A stretch of 64,000 nucleotides of DNA from Oreohelix idahoensis (Eukaryota; Mollusca; Gastropoda; Stylommatophora; Oreohelicidae), in NCBI GenBank assembly GCA_024509875.1, contig JAMPIV010006382.1, positions 1 to 64,000 on the forward strand, given 5' to 3'. Shown here piece after piece: positions 28,001 to 36,959 of the stretch. The position numbers were made by a program, and so were the translations under genes. Numbering within the stretch: the stretch's first letter is position 1; each line of letters opens with the position of its first letter. The notes below the pieces were generated by a model. It made no database searches. It was not told the origin of the DNA and was given only the letters and a program-made list of their open reading frames with translations.

Positions 28001-28853
28001 CAATAGGGTTTGGAAGTAGACACGCGTGGACCTCTCCCGTGAAGAAAGGAGTAGCAATGTGTATTATAGCAGTAGGATACTTTTCTAACGTGCCACCAAA
28101 TGTGACACATTTGATGACTTTTCCTGTAGCACAGGATGGATCTACAAGAGATTGCCTAACGCCGACAGTAGTACATCCAGAATCAAACAACACTGAGACT
28201 GGATTACTATTTACTAGCCCCTTATGTAATATAAGAGAACCTCTCCCATCATGAGCAACATTAGCAGGAAGAGCGGGCAAAGGATGACCACAGCTTAAAG
28301 TACTAACGGTTTTCGGATCAAATAAAGTACTGCATTGGATACATTTATTTGCCCTACCAAAATCAAAAGATGAGCATCCGATAGCATTATGGTCTTTATC
28401 ATTATTAACCTGTTTATCTGCTCCCTGAGATTCTTGTTGAACAGAGTTTGTCTGTTGATATCTTTTTCTCTTATGTTGCGATCTACCGCGACCATTATTG
28501 CCTCTGCAATTATCATTAAAGTCCCTACTGTAATTTTTTATCCTGGTTTGAGTTCCAGTTTCCATAACTGTTATTACCATCTCTATACTGTTGAGAACCT
28601 CTATTATCTTGGTATTGAGGTCTCTGCATAAAATATTTACCTCTATACCGATTACCTTTGTGAAAATTTCTAAAGTTAACCGGAGTAGAATAACGTGTAG
28701 TATTAGGTTGTCTCCAGTTCTGGGAAGAAGAATCACCCTGGAATTGATCACTATGGTTCTGGGCATAATTACGATTACTCTTTTTATTGAAATTTTTCTG
28801 GCTACCCTGAAATTTACGCATAAAATTTGGGCCATAAGGTGCTGCCGAAGCAA
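25002..28853 (-). CDS. Element B pol: protease, integrase, reverse transcriptase, RNase H
   Basis: An uninterrupted frame of 1283 codons; the first roughly 105 overlap gag out of frame and are probably not all used. Protease: VLFDSGCTTVG (DSG at 224-226). Integrase zinc domain: H420, H427, then CKVC 457-460. Integrase core: D490 (MAIDIIGP), D550 (ILSDHG), E586 (LVERLNR), spaced D-x59-D-x35-E. GPY/F module: WKGPYAIVSK (725-734). RT: TKLDLSKGYW (950-959) and YLDD (1013-1016). RNase H: D1164, E1205 and D1230, ending ADILSRCP. No chromodomain follows. The integrase-before-RT order is the Gmr1 hallmark. All catalytic residues are present, so activity is plausible but unproven. Confidence 0.97.
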   Translation of the reverse strand: MLRQHLMAQILCVNFRVARKISIKRVIVIMPRTIVINSRVILLPRTGDNLILHVILLRLTLEIFTKVIGIEVNILCRDLNTKIIEVLNSIEMVITVMETGTQTRIKNYSRDFNDNCRGNNGRGRSQHKRKRYQQTNSVQQESQGADKQVNNDKDHNAIGCSSFDFGRANKCIQCSTLFDPKTVSTLSCGHPLPALPANVAHDGRGSLILHKGLVNSNPVSVLFDSGCTTVGVRQSLVDPSCATGKVIKCVTFGGTLEKYPTAIIHIATPFFTGEVHACLLPNPIADLIIGRIHGVRECTPQQIAVWEEQNIEATNAVVTRAHALDPPQTSLTNNDEVNDQDSHLTITRDSFIKLQEEDPSLQKFFILAKKGDPNQNTNRKSWISMKNGVLVRMVQDSTTSTHSQILVPKSMRLQILQHAHDSQCAGHMGFSRTKSRVLAAFFWPFVSKDIRMYCRSCKVCQEVKSKGPRHAAPIQAADIPIRPFQKMAIDIIGPFRIKSARGHQFILTCVDMCTRWPEAIPLKSISTADIADALWLIFSRLGFPGEILSDHGTQLISDTMSQVMSMLHIKRSLSSIYHPMSNGLVERLNRTLKTLFGKITEDHPQDWDRVLPAALFAYREVPNEHTGFSPFELVFGAQQRGPMSLLHDLITADNISDETQSSYEYVIALRQKIIEACKLATSSSEFAKEKARQFANKNRCLRQLCPGDKALVLLPSRENRLLIAWKGPYAIVSKISDVDYVVDIDGKHKTFHINMLTEFYERPDYLQPIFQATDNSQATHGQYSSLSVIQDEETTFSDVNLPLSMVPLYSTESWKNVTVSPNLSAEEHRQVSSMLQTFQDVLTDIPGHTHVIEHDIVLTDHNPIRVRPYPIPIHFQSQVEKELDEMIRLEIIEPSTSAYSSSMVIVRKKDNNIRICVDYRKLNQVTKFDAEPMPSLEELLNKLSNSRFFTKLDLSKGYWQVPLTEHAKPFTAFSTPRGLFQWNFMPFGLMNAPATFVRMMRRILAYRTDVIAYLDDICLFSDSWEDHYLGLYELLSTLREYNLTAKPSKAFIGFSEISFLGHRVGHGLLKTEDHNVSKILNISVPKTKKQVRSLLGLIQFYGRFIPNLSSIMAPLSTLLKKGSPNLIRWSKECQSSLDQVKALFSSPPILKLPTIEKTFVLRSDASSTGIGAALMQEYSDTLHPVMYISRKLNAAEKNYSVLDRELLAMVWSILKLQRFLLGAHFIVETDQKALTAIQSKNLKSSRSTRYAIALQPFHFSVRAIRGSDNVMADILSRCPHDST

Positions 28854-30036
28854 CTGGCAGACCTTCTTTCACCTTAGAGTTACTAATGGTTATGTGCGGA
28901 TGCGCAGTAACATACTGGCTACAGTATTCTTCCATTTCTTTCATGTTTTTAGGCTTACGCTCATGAAGAAAAGATAGAAAAGCTTCATTAACAGAAGACA
29001 TAACCTTATCTCTAAGTAGTAAATCCATAAGAGCTTCAAATGTATTTTCTGTCTTAGACAACTCAACCCATCGTAAAAAAGTAAGACGGATGCCTGAGAT
29101 GAATTCAGAGAATTCAACTCCAGTTTCTGGTAACATGGTTTTAAATTTAAGACGATATCCGTCCTCGTTAAGTTGGTACTTCTTTAACAATGCCGCCCTG
29201 ACAACCTCATAGTTGTTTTTGTCAGGCACATCTACCATACTCAACAAAGTCAAAGCATCACCTCTAAGTATCTTGGGCAGATGATACACATATAATGTTT
29301 TATCTATATTATGCACATTACATGCACTTTCAAATCTATCTAGATAAAATGTTATATCATCGATTGAGGGATTAAATGCTGGTAGATTAAGCTTGAAATC
29401 CTTAGCATTAGTCTTATTTGACACCTTATTTGCATCATTAGCATTACCAGTGTTCAATAACTTTAACTTCTCTAACTCTAAAGCTAAGACTTTTTCATCA
29501 TGTTCCATTTTTGCTTTTCTCTCATCAGCCTCTCTTTGTAACCTTCTTTCTTCAGCCTCAGCCTGTAACTTTCTTTCTTCAGCCTGGGCCTGTAACTTTT
29601 TTTCTTCAGCCCCTATTTCAAGTCTCTTATTTTCAGCTTCTTTTTCAAGTCTCTTATTTTCAGCTTCTTTTTCAAGTCTCTTATTTTCAGCTTCTTTTTC
29701 AAGTCTCTTATTTTCAGCTTCTTTTTCAAGTCTCTTATTTTCAGCTTCTTTTTCAAGTCTCTTATTTTCAGCTTCAGCCTGAAGCCTCTTCTCCTGAAAT
29801 TCTGCTTCTCTTTTTTGTTTTTCCATTTCCATTTGAAATCTTTTTTCCTCCACCTGCATCTGCAGTTTCTTTTGTTCTATTTCAGCCTCTATTCTCTTTT
29901 GTTCAGTTTGTTCTTTCATTTTCTTTTCTTCCGACTTCAATGCCTTGGCATATTGAACAGTCGCAAATTCTTCTAATTTATCACCTGTCTTCCCAAGGGC
30001 TTTACCCTGCTCAATAAAGTACTCAAATGTAGACAT
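28525..30036 (-). CDS. Element B gag
   Basis: 503 codons from an ATG at 30036. Residues 30-190 form a very charged coiled coil, including six near-identical nine-residue units of the type NKRLEKEAE (residues 88-141) encoded by 27-bp DNA repeats. Residues 210-385 resemble the capsid domain of Gypsy gags (FNPSIDDITFYLDRFE, then LLSMVDVP and YVTAHPHITI). The C-terminus is rich in N, Q, R and G with no CCHC zinc knuckle, so RNA binding probably relies on this basic tail. Its last 328 bases overlap the pol frame, which is +1 relative to gag. Stop at 28527-28525. Confidence 0.9.
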   Translation of the reverse strand: MSTFEYFIEQGKALGKTGDKLEEFATVQYAKALKSEEKKMKEQTEQKRIEAEIEQKKLQMQVEEKRFQMEMEKQKREAEFQEKRLQAEAENKRLEKEAENKRLEKEAENKRLEKEAENKRLEKEAENKRLEKEAENKRLEIGAEEKKLQAQAEERKLQAEAEERRLQREADERKAKMEHDEKVLALELEKLKLLNTGNANDANKVSNKTNAKDFKLNLPAFNPSIDDITFYLDRFESACNVHNIDKTLYVYHLPKILRGDALTLLSMVDVPDKNNYEVVRAALLKKYQLNEDGYRLKFKTMLPETGVEFSEFISGIRLTFLRWVELSKTENTFEALMDLLLRDKVMSSVNEAFLSFLHERKPKNMKEMEEYCSQYVTAHPHITISNSKVKEGLPVASAAPYGPNFMRKFQGSQKNFNKKSNRNYAQNHSDQFQGDSSSQNWRQPNTTRYSTPVNFRNFHKGNRYRGKYFMQRPQYQDNRGSQQYRDGNNSYGNWNSNQDKKLQ

Positions 30037-31608
30037 GATGTCTAAAATGTGAGTACAGAACCTGAAATAATTAATTATCTTATTTCAATGTTAAATAGCA
30101 ACAAGACTTAATAAAGTGCTTGTATAATCTCTATGTTGAACCCAATCTCTGTGGGAAACAGGAGTTGACACCAACTTGTATTATCAAATGTATAATAATA
30201 TCACAAGTCACCTCTTAATTAACAGTGCACTACTCAAATCAGTGCATAACCATCAGTTATTTATCATAACTGCACTACAATAGTGCATAAGCAAAAAAAC
30301 ACCAGTTTGTTATGATAAGTGCACTATAGACCAATAGTGCATGAGCATATATTAACAATAGTGAAAGCTAACTATGCAAGAACTATGTAAACAATAACAA
30401 GACAATGTAAACAATAACAAAGGTCACCAACAATGTAAACAATAACAAAGATCAAAGTCAATGTAAACAACAACAAAGATCAGAGTCAATGTAAACAACA
30501 ACAAAGAAGAGTCAAACAATACGAAAAACATTCGCATAAGTCAAATACACAAACAGCAAAACTAAAAAGAAATATGCGAAGATATGACTAACAAATGACG
30601 CTACAGTGTATACACAAAAATATACGTAAAGAACTGAATAATAGCAAAGGGGAGACCTACAAATACAAACAATCGAAATCGAAACTAAAAAACACAAAGA
30701 AAGAGAGAAAAGAAAAAAGAAAAAAAAATATATATATACAAGAAACAAAAATAAAGCACAACTCGTCACAACTAAACAGATATAGCAACGATTGTCGCTA
30801 GCAAATTTCACTGTAGGAAATTCGCACAGTCCCTAACGAAAACGCTAACAGTAGAACCTCTGTGACGTGGTATCTTCTACTGAAAGACACCGCCCAACCG
30901 AGAAAACCCGCTGAAATATAAACATATAAATATACAAATAACAAATAACATATAACATATAAACATGTATCATGAAAACAATAGGAGAAAGTGTGAAAGT
31001 ACAGAAGGCTCAGTTAGAACATAAGGGCACAGAGCAAAAACAAAACAGGCCACTTAACTTCTATAAATCCAGCGTCAGCACGGTGCAGAACAGGATGTAA
31101 TCAGCATTCTGAGGATAATGATCCAACGTTGATTAACTTCTGCTCCCATAAACAGCCATGACGAAGGAAAAGAGCTTCTAATACTGCAACAGTTGTTACG
31201 GCACTTGACCTTCTGAATCTTCTAAATTGATTTAACCGGCACTTGACCTTCTGAACCCGCAACAGTACCCCTGAGACCGGAACAGTTGTTACGGCACTTG
31301 TCCTTCTTTTCACCAGATCAGGAAATCCATTCGCTCGGTACTTGTCCTTCTAATTTTACATAAACTTCAATATTGCCGAGCAGCGCCGGGTAGTTTCAAA
31401 ATCAGCAACTGTCAGAAAATCCGGATACTTTCAATAAAATTTCTTGTAAGGTGGTAGTTGATGCTGTAGTTGTATCTAGTATGATGATGATGTCTGGGTT
31501 TGCTGACCCCCTTGATAGCTGGAATCAGAGTGAACCAACCTATGGCCACCAAAAATGATATGGTGCGCCAAAATATCAGATGATAGAACCAGCTCTGGCC
31601 ACCAAAAA
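30037..31608 (-). other. Element B 5' leader, primer binding site and leader repeats
   Basis: About 1.57 kb between the 5' LTR and the gag ATG, with no coding. Beside the LTR the minus strand reads TTTTTGGTGGCCAGAGCTGG, which holds the TGG expected of a tRNA primer binding site; the tRNA was not identified. This LTR-edge plus PBS block is duplicated about 54 bp further in. Other repeats in the leader: a 27-35 bp AATGTAAACAAYAACAAAG array (about 30385-30505), several copies of CGGCACTTGACCTTCTGAA or similar (31190-31350), and GTGCACTA/TAGTGCAT inverted motifs (30225-30345). Confidence 0.7.
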
Positions 31609-32994
31609 TGATAAGGGTGGATTTGAGCTGAAGTGGTAACTTGCCACCCTTATCGACACCTGGTATTAAAGTGTAAGATGTAGGTGTCTTCTCTGATTTA
31701 GGATGTTGCTGTGTATGTGGTAGTGGAACAGTTCACAGGGTTATCACACAGGCAACATGACGTGTAGAGTCATAGAAAGGGTAACTTCGTTGTATAAGTT
31801 TCTTCCATTTATTGCACGCCACAAAACAGTCATGATACTTATGACATCAACATAGTTAACGAGTTCAGCAAGATGATATGGCACATTGAAAACAATTTCT
31901 GTAGTCAGCAATGACAGCTGTTGTATATATGCGTCATAAGACATCACAGTTCAATAGATTCAGAAATTCATAAATCATAGAGTTCTAGTTCGTGAAGCTG
32001 TATAAATAATAATAATTTCTATAACCTCTGCAACAGTGTCAGCTACAGATCTTCAATGTTCATAAACAATAATAAATGCTCCCATTCTGATGCTAGCAGA
32101 TCAGTTGTATACAATAAGTCCGTTCACTGTCTGCACGTGAATAGCATACATGGGCTACAGGTCAGCTCGACCTTTATAATGTTCCTAAGTCTAACCATCT
32201 GACTTGGACGTGATCTCTGATATAACGAATCCTGGAACACAGACAATAGTCTTGTTGGTCTAGAGCGACCCATATATATTTAACTAGTTCAGGTATAAAG
32301 ATACCGGTGACTTAATCCTAGTCAAAGTACCTCTCCATTTTGAATCACACAGGCGAGCAAATAGGCGACAAAATGACGAACCTCTAGATGATAGCATAAA
32401 GTTCGATACAAGAGGAATTACCTTATTTCGGAAAATCAACCATGAACATATGCCTCCAGGCAGGCGTGAATAATACTGGGAAATAGTCTAGTTAGCTAAC
32501 TAACTCACAAAGACCATGTATTTCCCTCAGAAAATCACAAGACGCAGTTGCGTCTGCTCGCTTCTTAAACCATTTCTCAACTCCCGAACTGGGCGGAACA
32601 CACAGAACGAACTCCCAACTTTTGACATGCGCAGAACGACAATCTCTGAGTTGCCGTTCACAATAAGACGATTCTAAGAACATTCGAGATAAAAGTCTTA
32701 CACAGTCGCGCCTTTTATGGTCATGAAAAGAAGCGTTAAGAAAGGTTTCAGACATCTACCATAGTTGACTGGTACTACCAAATAAGGAGATGTGGTCACG
32801 CTTCGTTCAAGAAATTATAGACCGAACGTGTCTCTATACAAGAGAAGGCAAACTCCTAAAAAATTGTAGTTTCGATAACTCGGATTATGTCCCTTTGACC
32901 ATAGAAAACATAATACACACTTCAGTCAAAAAAATGATCATACATATGAAAAATGTTTATACAAACGAAAAATAATAATGATCCGTGCGTAACA
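31609..32994 (-). repeat. Element B 5' LTR
   Basis: 1386 bp, near-identical to the 3' LTR at 22857-24234. It is followed on the plus strand by CACGT, the target duplication, and then by element A's gag start. It should carry the promoter on the minus strand; no clear core promoter was singled out. Confidence 0.96.
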
Positions 32995-33016
32995 CACGTG
33001 TGCTCCTCGCGGCCAT
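32995..33016 (-). pseudogene. Element A gag start codon and first codons
   Basis: The minus strand opens with ATG at 33016-33014 and gives MAARSTR up to the element B junction. With one copy of the CACGT duplication removed, the frame runs without a break into the gag sequence at 22851 and below. This places element B about seven codons into element A's gag. Confidence 0.8.
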
Positions 33017-33094
33017 CTTGCTGCAAGACTGCACTGCTGAGTGTTTACTACAATATTTGCTCGTTTACTGTTGGCACAGTGTCACTGTCTGCCT

Positions 33095-33114
33095 ATCCTC
33101 CCGACAACGCCAAT
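33095..33114 (-). other. Element A primer binding site
   Basis: Minus-strand ATTGGCGTTGTCGGGAGGAT follows the LTR end CTATCACA directly. A TGGCG-type sequence next to the 5' LTR is the expected place and form of a tRNA primer binding site in Ty3/Gypsy elements. The tRNA is not identified. It confirms that 33115 is the inner LTR edge. Confidence 0.7.
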
Positions 33115-34503
33115 TGTGATAGGGTGGGCAAGAAATGATGATGCTGTTGTGATATGTGATCACTTTCTTGCACACTCTCACCGACCCGAACAACAATAAA
33201 ACTCTTGATTCTAAGGCAGGGGCTGTATTTATTTGTACAACCCTATCAGTGACTACAAGCACATAAAGCAAACATTAAACAAATAAGCAAACAAACAAAA
33301 CACCCAGCCAGTGCTCAATTGCTAATCTGAAACACAAACAAAGCACTGACTAGTTAAAATCATAATAAATAATTAACGAGAAACACCGTGCTCTCACCTG
33401 CCAAACAGTCCGTTCTTCCACGCTACCTGACACATCCCACTATTACACACACATCCACTCTCATTCATGTCTTCCAATGAGACTAGTCTGATGTTGTGCA
33501 TGAGGCTGGCAAAGTCACCATGTAACACAGATTGCTACCGAAACCACTACTGCAAGAGCATATGAATGCTTCATGCGGAGGCCAGCCACATTGGTGACCC
33601 TATGCTCCATAAGGAGCGAGAAGAGACAATTCGTTCCCAAGTGGATCCACGTGCTCTCATAAATTATCAGACACATAAAAATAATTAAATAATAATGATA
33701 TGGGCATAAAATAATATTAAACGATATGTACAACAAATACTCTCATTAATAAGCATAAACTACCACCTCGCAATTGATCCATATCAATAGTCGTTCCTGC
33801 ACTCTGAAGCATTTCGTATATGCCGACTGATGAGATTGGGAACTCATCATATGAAACACATTGTTACAGAAACAAACCACTGCCATAGCATTTAAATGCT
33901 TCGTGCAGGCAATTATTCGTTAACTTACTTCGAGTTCCACTATAATAAACTATCTTGGCATGAATGGAGAAAATTATATTAATCTTGTACTACTAAAATA
34001 GCACCTCTTATAATAAACCAATTTTCATCCAATACCAAATAATAAACAGTTCTAACCCCCTAAAAATATACAGTAGAATTATAATCAATATTCGTGATAT
34101 AATTTAACTAAATTACCTTCACATCAAAGAATAAAATAAAATTACTCTTGAACTAACAAAGCTAGCAAACGTTATAATAAGCCCACTGCGCTCTGAAATA
34201 ATAAATAGCTTATCATCGTTAGGCCTATAGCACGTGGTAACTAAAAATGTATGGCTACTAACAGTGTTATTGTCGCTCACATGCATCATCTTTATGCAGT
34301 CATCAACACGTGCCCCCGCCCCCACCCCCCCCCCCCCCCCCTTTAGTTAAATTATAACTGCCATCTTGCCAACATGTTAATACTCATACTATCTAAATTA
34401 AAGTAATAGATCGCTTCTCTGCCTGGTTTCATGAATGAAATAGATTCCTTCTCTGTATTCTCACAGCGGTGAGAATGGACTTAACACGACTAATAAAACC
34501 TAT
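33115..34503 (-). mobile_element. Element A 5' LTR, inner part
   Basis: Plus-strand start TGTGATAGGGTGGGCAAG; similar from about 33440 on to the LTR at 13790-14905. It is cut at 34503 by element C and resumes at 43495. The first roughly 320 bp differ from the other copy, which has a 126-bp tandem duplication there instead. Conserved blocks include GCATGAGGCTGGCAA and ACCACTACTGCAAGAGC, followed by an imperfect inverted repeat (GCAAGAGCAT...ATGCTTCATGC). Confidence 0.7.
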
Positions 34504-36716
34504 TGTAGTGAAATTGACAGAGATACAACGGTAAAATACTCAAAAGATAACATTTAAGGATAAAAACATAATGCGTAGGCTGCTGATGTACATGATCGCC
34601 TAGACCGCGGGTCATCACCCTCCATAAAATTGACTTGCTAGACAGGAGGGGAACGGAGGATCAAAAAGGAAAAAAATATGACTGGAAAGATTGCGTAGCA
34701 AGGCTAAGGAGACGCAATTGGGGGGGATGGCGGAAAGTAAAAAATTCACGTCCCCCAAATTGACACGAGGTACGGAATGGACGCTTTTACGATACCAAGC
34801 TTTTGATTTGAATTGAGCGGCAGAACGCGGATGGTAGGAAAATTACAAAAATTTAAAAAGTAATTTTTCTTAATATTAATGTTAGGAATATAAAAATTAG
34901 CTGGCCAGATGGCCTATTCTGAGCAGTGAACTAATATGTTCTTAATTTTACAAACGGATAGATAATATTGAAGATAATGACAAAAGACAGTGTAGTTCAC
35001 ATCATCGCTAGACTATATTGAATCTAAAAGTGTCACAATTTGCACACAAAAACACGACCTTGGGGACGCAAGTGTTCAAAGTTACTTATTATGGAGGAGA
35101 GGGTTTTTGAGCGGTAGCTGTGTCTAAATATAACTTTTTACGACAAAATTTTAAGGGGAGAGAAAGGTTGCTTCAAAAATCAAGCACATTTTTTTTAGAA
35201 ACACAAGTAGAGACGGACAGACTAACAGATAACCATCCATACTTGACTGAAGCATGACTGAAATGACTTTAGTGTAGAAATTTGAAATTTAAAGTACAAC
35301 TAGGCAGTGATTGGCCACAGACAAGCATATCATTAGCGCTCAGAGCGCATTTGGGGTCATTCTTCAATAATTGTTCAGTGTTAGACACAGATTTTAAAGT
35401 GTGGTGTTTTCCCATATGAAAGCAAGTGAAGTAAATTTAGGGACGCCATCCTATAGCCAGCAGCTCAGCTGAGTTTTGCTAGCACTTCTGTGTTAATTAT
35501 TCATAATCTGGTAAGATTGAAATTATTTCTTTATATATTTTGAATATTGTTTCATGTTCGAGTGATTTGATACTGCCATATCAAAATCTAGCATTACAAA
35601 CAAGTAGGGATTTTGCTCTAGACCCCCCGCCCAAGTCAGGGTCTAGGGACCAACAAGGTACATAAACTACAGCAAGGATTATGCACGATAGATCAAGCGT
35701 TGATGAAACAGATTACCTATCTTCTTTTAGGGCCGACAACTAATAATTATTTTTCAGAATCTATAGTCTGGGAGGATCTATCGGATGTAAACCCACCATG
35801 GTAACTGTGCTGTTTGGTCAGAGAGATCTGACCTGTCTGTATGATGTGGTTGTTGTGTCAGTGTGGTGTCCAGACGTGGGTATAGAATAGATTTTGACAC
35901 ATAGCCCATACTTTGATTGCAGAGCTGTGAGTTTTCTATCTACAACAAAGCAGAGTCTATTCGGTGGGTGACTGTACTCGAGTGTATCTGTGCAGTTCTT
36001 GTGACAGAGACCACCATTATTGCCCGCCAGCACGGAGAGGTGGGACCGCAAGTTTTCAGCACCAGAGCTACAAAAAGATGAGTGAGCCTCTGGTCTGCTG
36101 GACATTCACCAACTATTGGTAGTGACTAATATCCCCGTAAAAATTCCCACCATTTTCTGGACATTGTGTAGTCAATATAGACAGGTGTGATGAGGCCACC
36201 CCAACAGCACAAACAGTAAATATCCTCCCAAAGAGATGACTACTCGAACTTTTTTAAATAAAACTAACTAGTCTAGTACTTAAATAGGTACGCTCTTGCA
36301 TTTATTATGTAACATTCCATGCATATTTTTCATAAATTTTCAATCCTTCTTTTAAAATCAGTTCTGGTCACAAAAAAACTTGATCCAGAACCAATAAATG
36401 TAATATAATTATATCAAAAACTTTATACACGTGAGTTAGTTCAGTGTATTTTAACACTTGTTAATCTTATTAGTCTTCTTAAATGTCTGTGGGTGTATTT
36501 ATAACTAACACACCACATTACACATCATTACCCTAGACACTTTACGTAGCCACATTCATTAAGAAAAAAAAAAAATTAAGTGTGAGGTCGTAGTGGTAGC
36601 AAGAAAGGCCTTCTGATAATTCTCAACACATTTTATCTCAGGAGCCTTCACAGCTGGCCTCATACAAGTTACATGTAGTAATAACACCATCATACAATAC
36701 CATCAACACCACTACA
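34504..36716 (+). repeat. Element C 5' LTR
   Basis: 2213 bp, from TGTAGTGAAATTGACAGAG to CATCAACACCACTACA, with 7-bp inverted termini. Differences from the 3' LTR seen by eye: A-run and G-run lengths near 34670 and 34720, a 3-bp indel near 35702, and further single-base length changes near 36228, 36250, 36375, 36565 and 36620. The antisense 95-codon frame at 35818-36105 is present in both LTRs and has no recognised motif. Confidence 0.97.
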
Positions 36717-36959
36717 TAAATTGGGGTCTTGTCCAGGGATAATTAGCCCAACAGTAATATTAGGATCTCCTGGTGGGAGAAATAAAAGTAGGGAAATAAA
36801 TTGTAAAATTTCCTTTAAAATTAAAAGTGTCCCTGCAGATAAAAGTTGGTGAATCTTCACAGCCAGTAATAATTAATTAGTTAACTGGTTAGTTAGAATT
36901 AGTTAGATTATAGTCATAAGAAGTACTTAGCTTGTATATTATTATATTGTCTGAAAAGT
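36717..36959 (+). other. Element C primer binding site and leader
   Basis: A few bases after the LTR the sequence reads TTGGGGTCTTGTCCAGGG, with the TGG expected of a tRNA primer binding site; the tRNA was not identified. About 240 bp of non-coding leader follow before the gag ATG at 36960. Confidence 0.6.

Larger units (their letters stand above)
22857..32994 (-). mobile_element. Element B: apparently complete Gmr1-type Ty3/Gypsy element
   Basis: 10,138 bp between 5-bp target duplications CACGT (22852-22856 and 32995-32999). LTRs lie at 22857-24234 and 31609-32994. Gag lies at 30036-28525 and a PR-IN-RT-RH pol ORF at 28853-25002 in the +1 frame. Integrase lies upstream of RT, the order known from Gmr1-like Gypsy elements. 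The LTRs differ only by a short indel zone, so the insertion is recent, and all catalytic motifs are present. It interrupts element A's gag in the same orientation. Confidence 0.95.

Noticed and set aside
29393..30017. Plus-strand frames of repeated Ser-Phe-Leu opposite element B gag
   Set aside because: They are the antisense of the 27-bp coiled-coil repeats, a shadow of gag.
33115..33447. A short 333-bp LTR for element A ending in TATTACA
   Set aside because: Similarity to the LTR at 13657-15538 runs through 33447, so this is not an edge; the 1.9-kb LTR ending at 43997 fits better.
35818..36105. 95-codon antisense frame in element C's LTR, repeated at 42594-42881, as a possible accessory gene
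   Set aside because: Present twice only because the LTR is duplicated; no motif and no sign of constraint could be seen.
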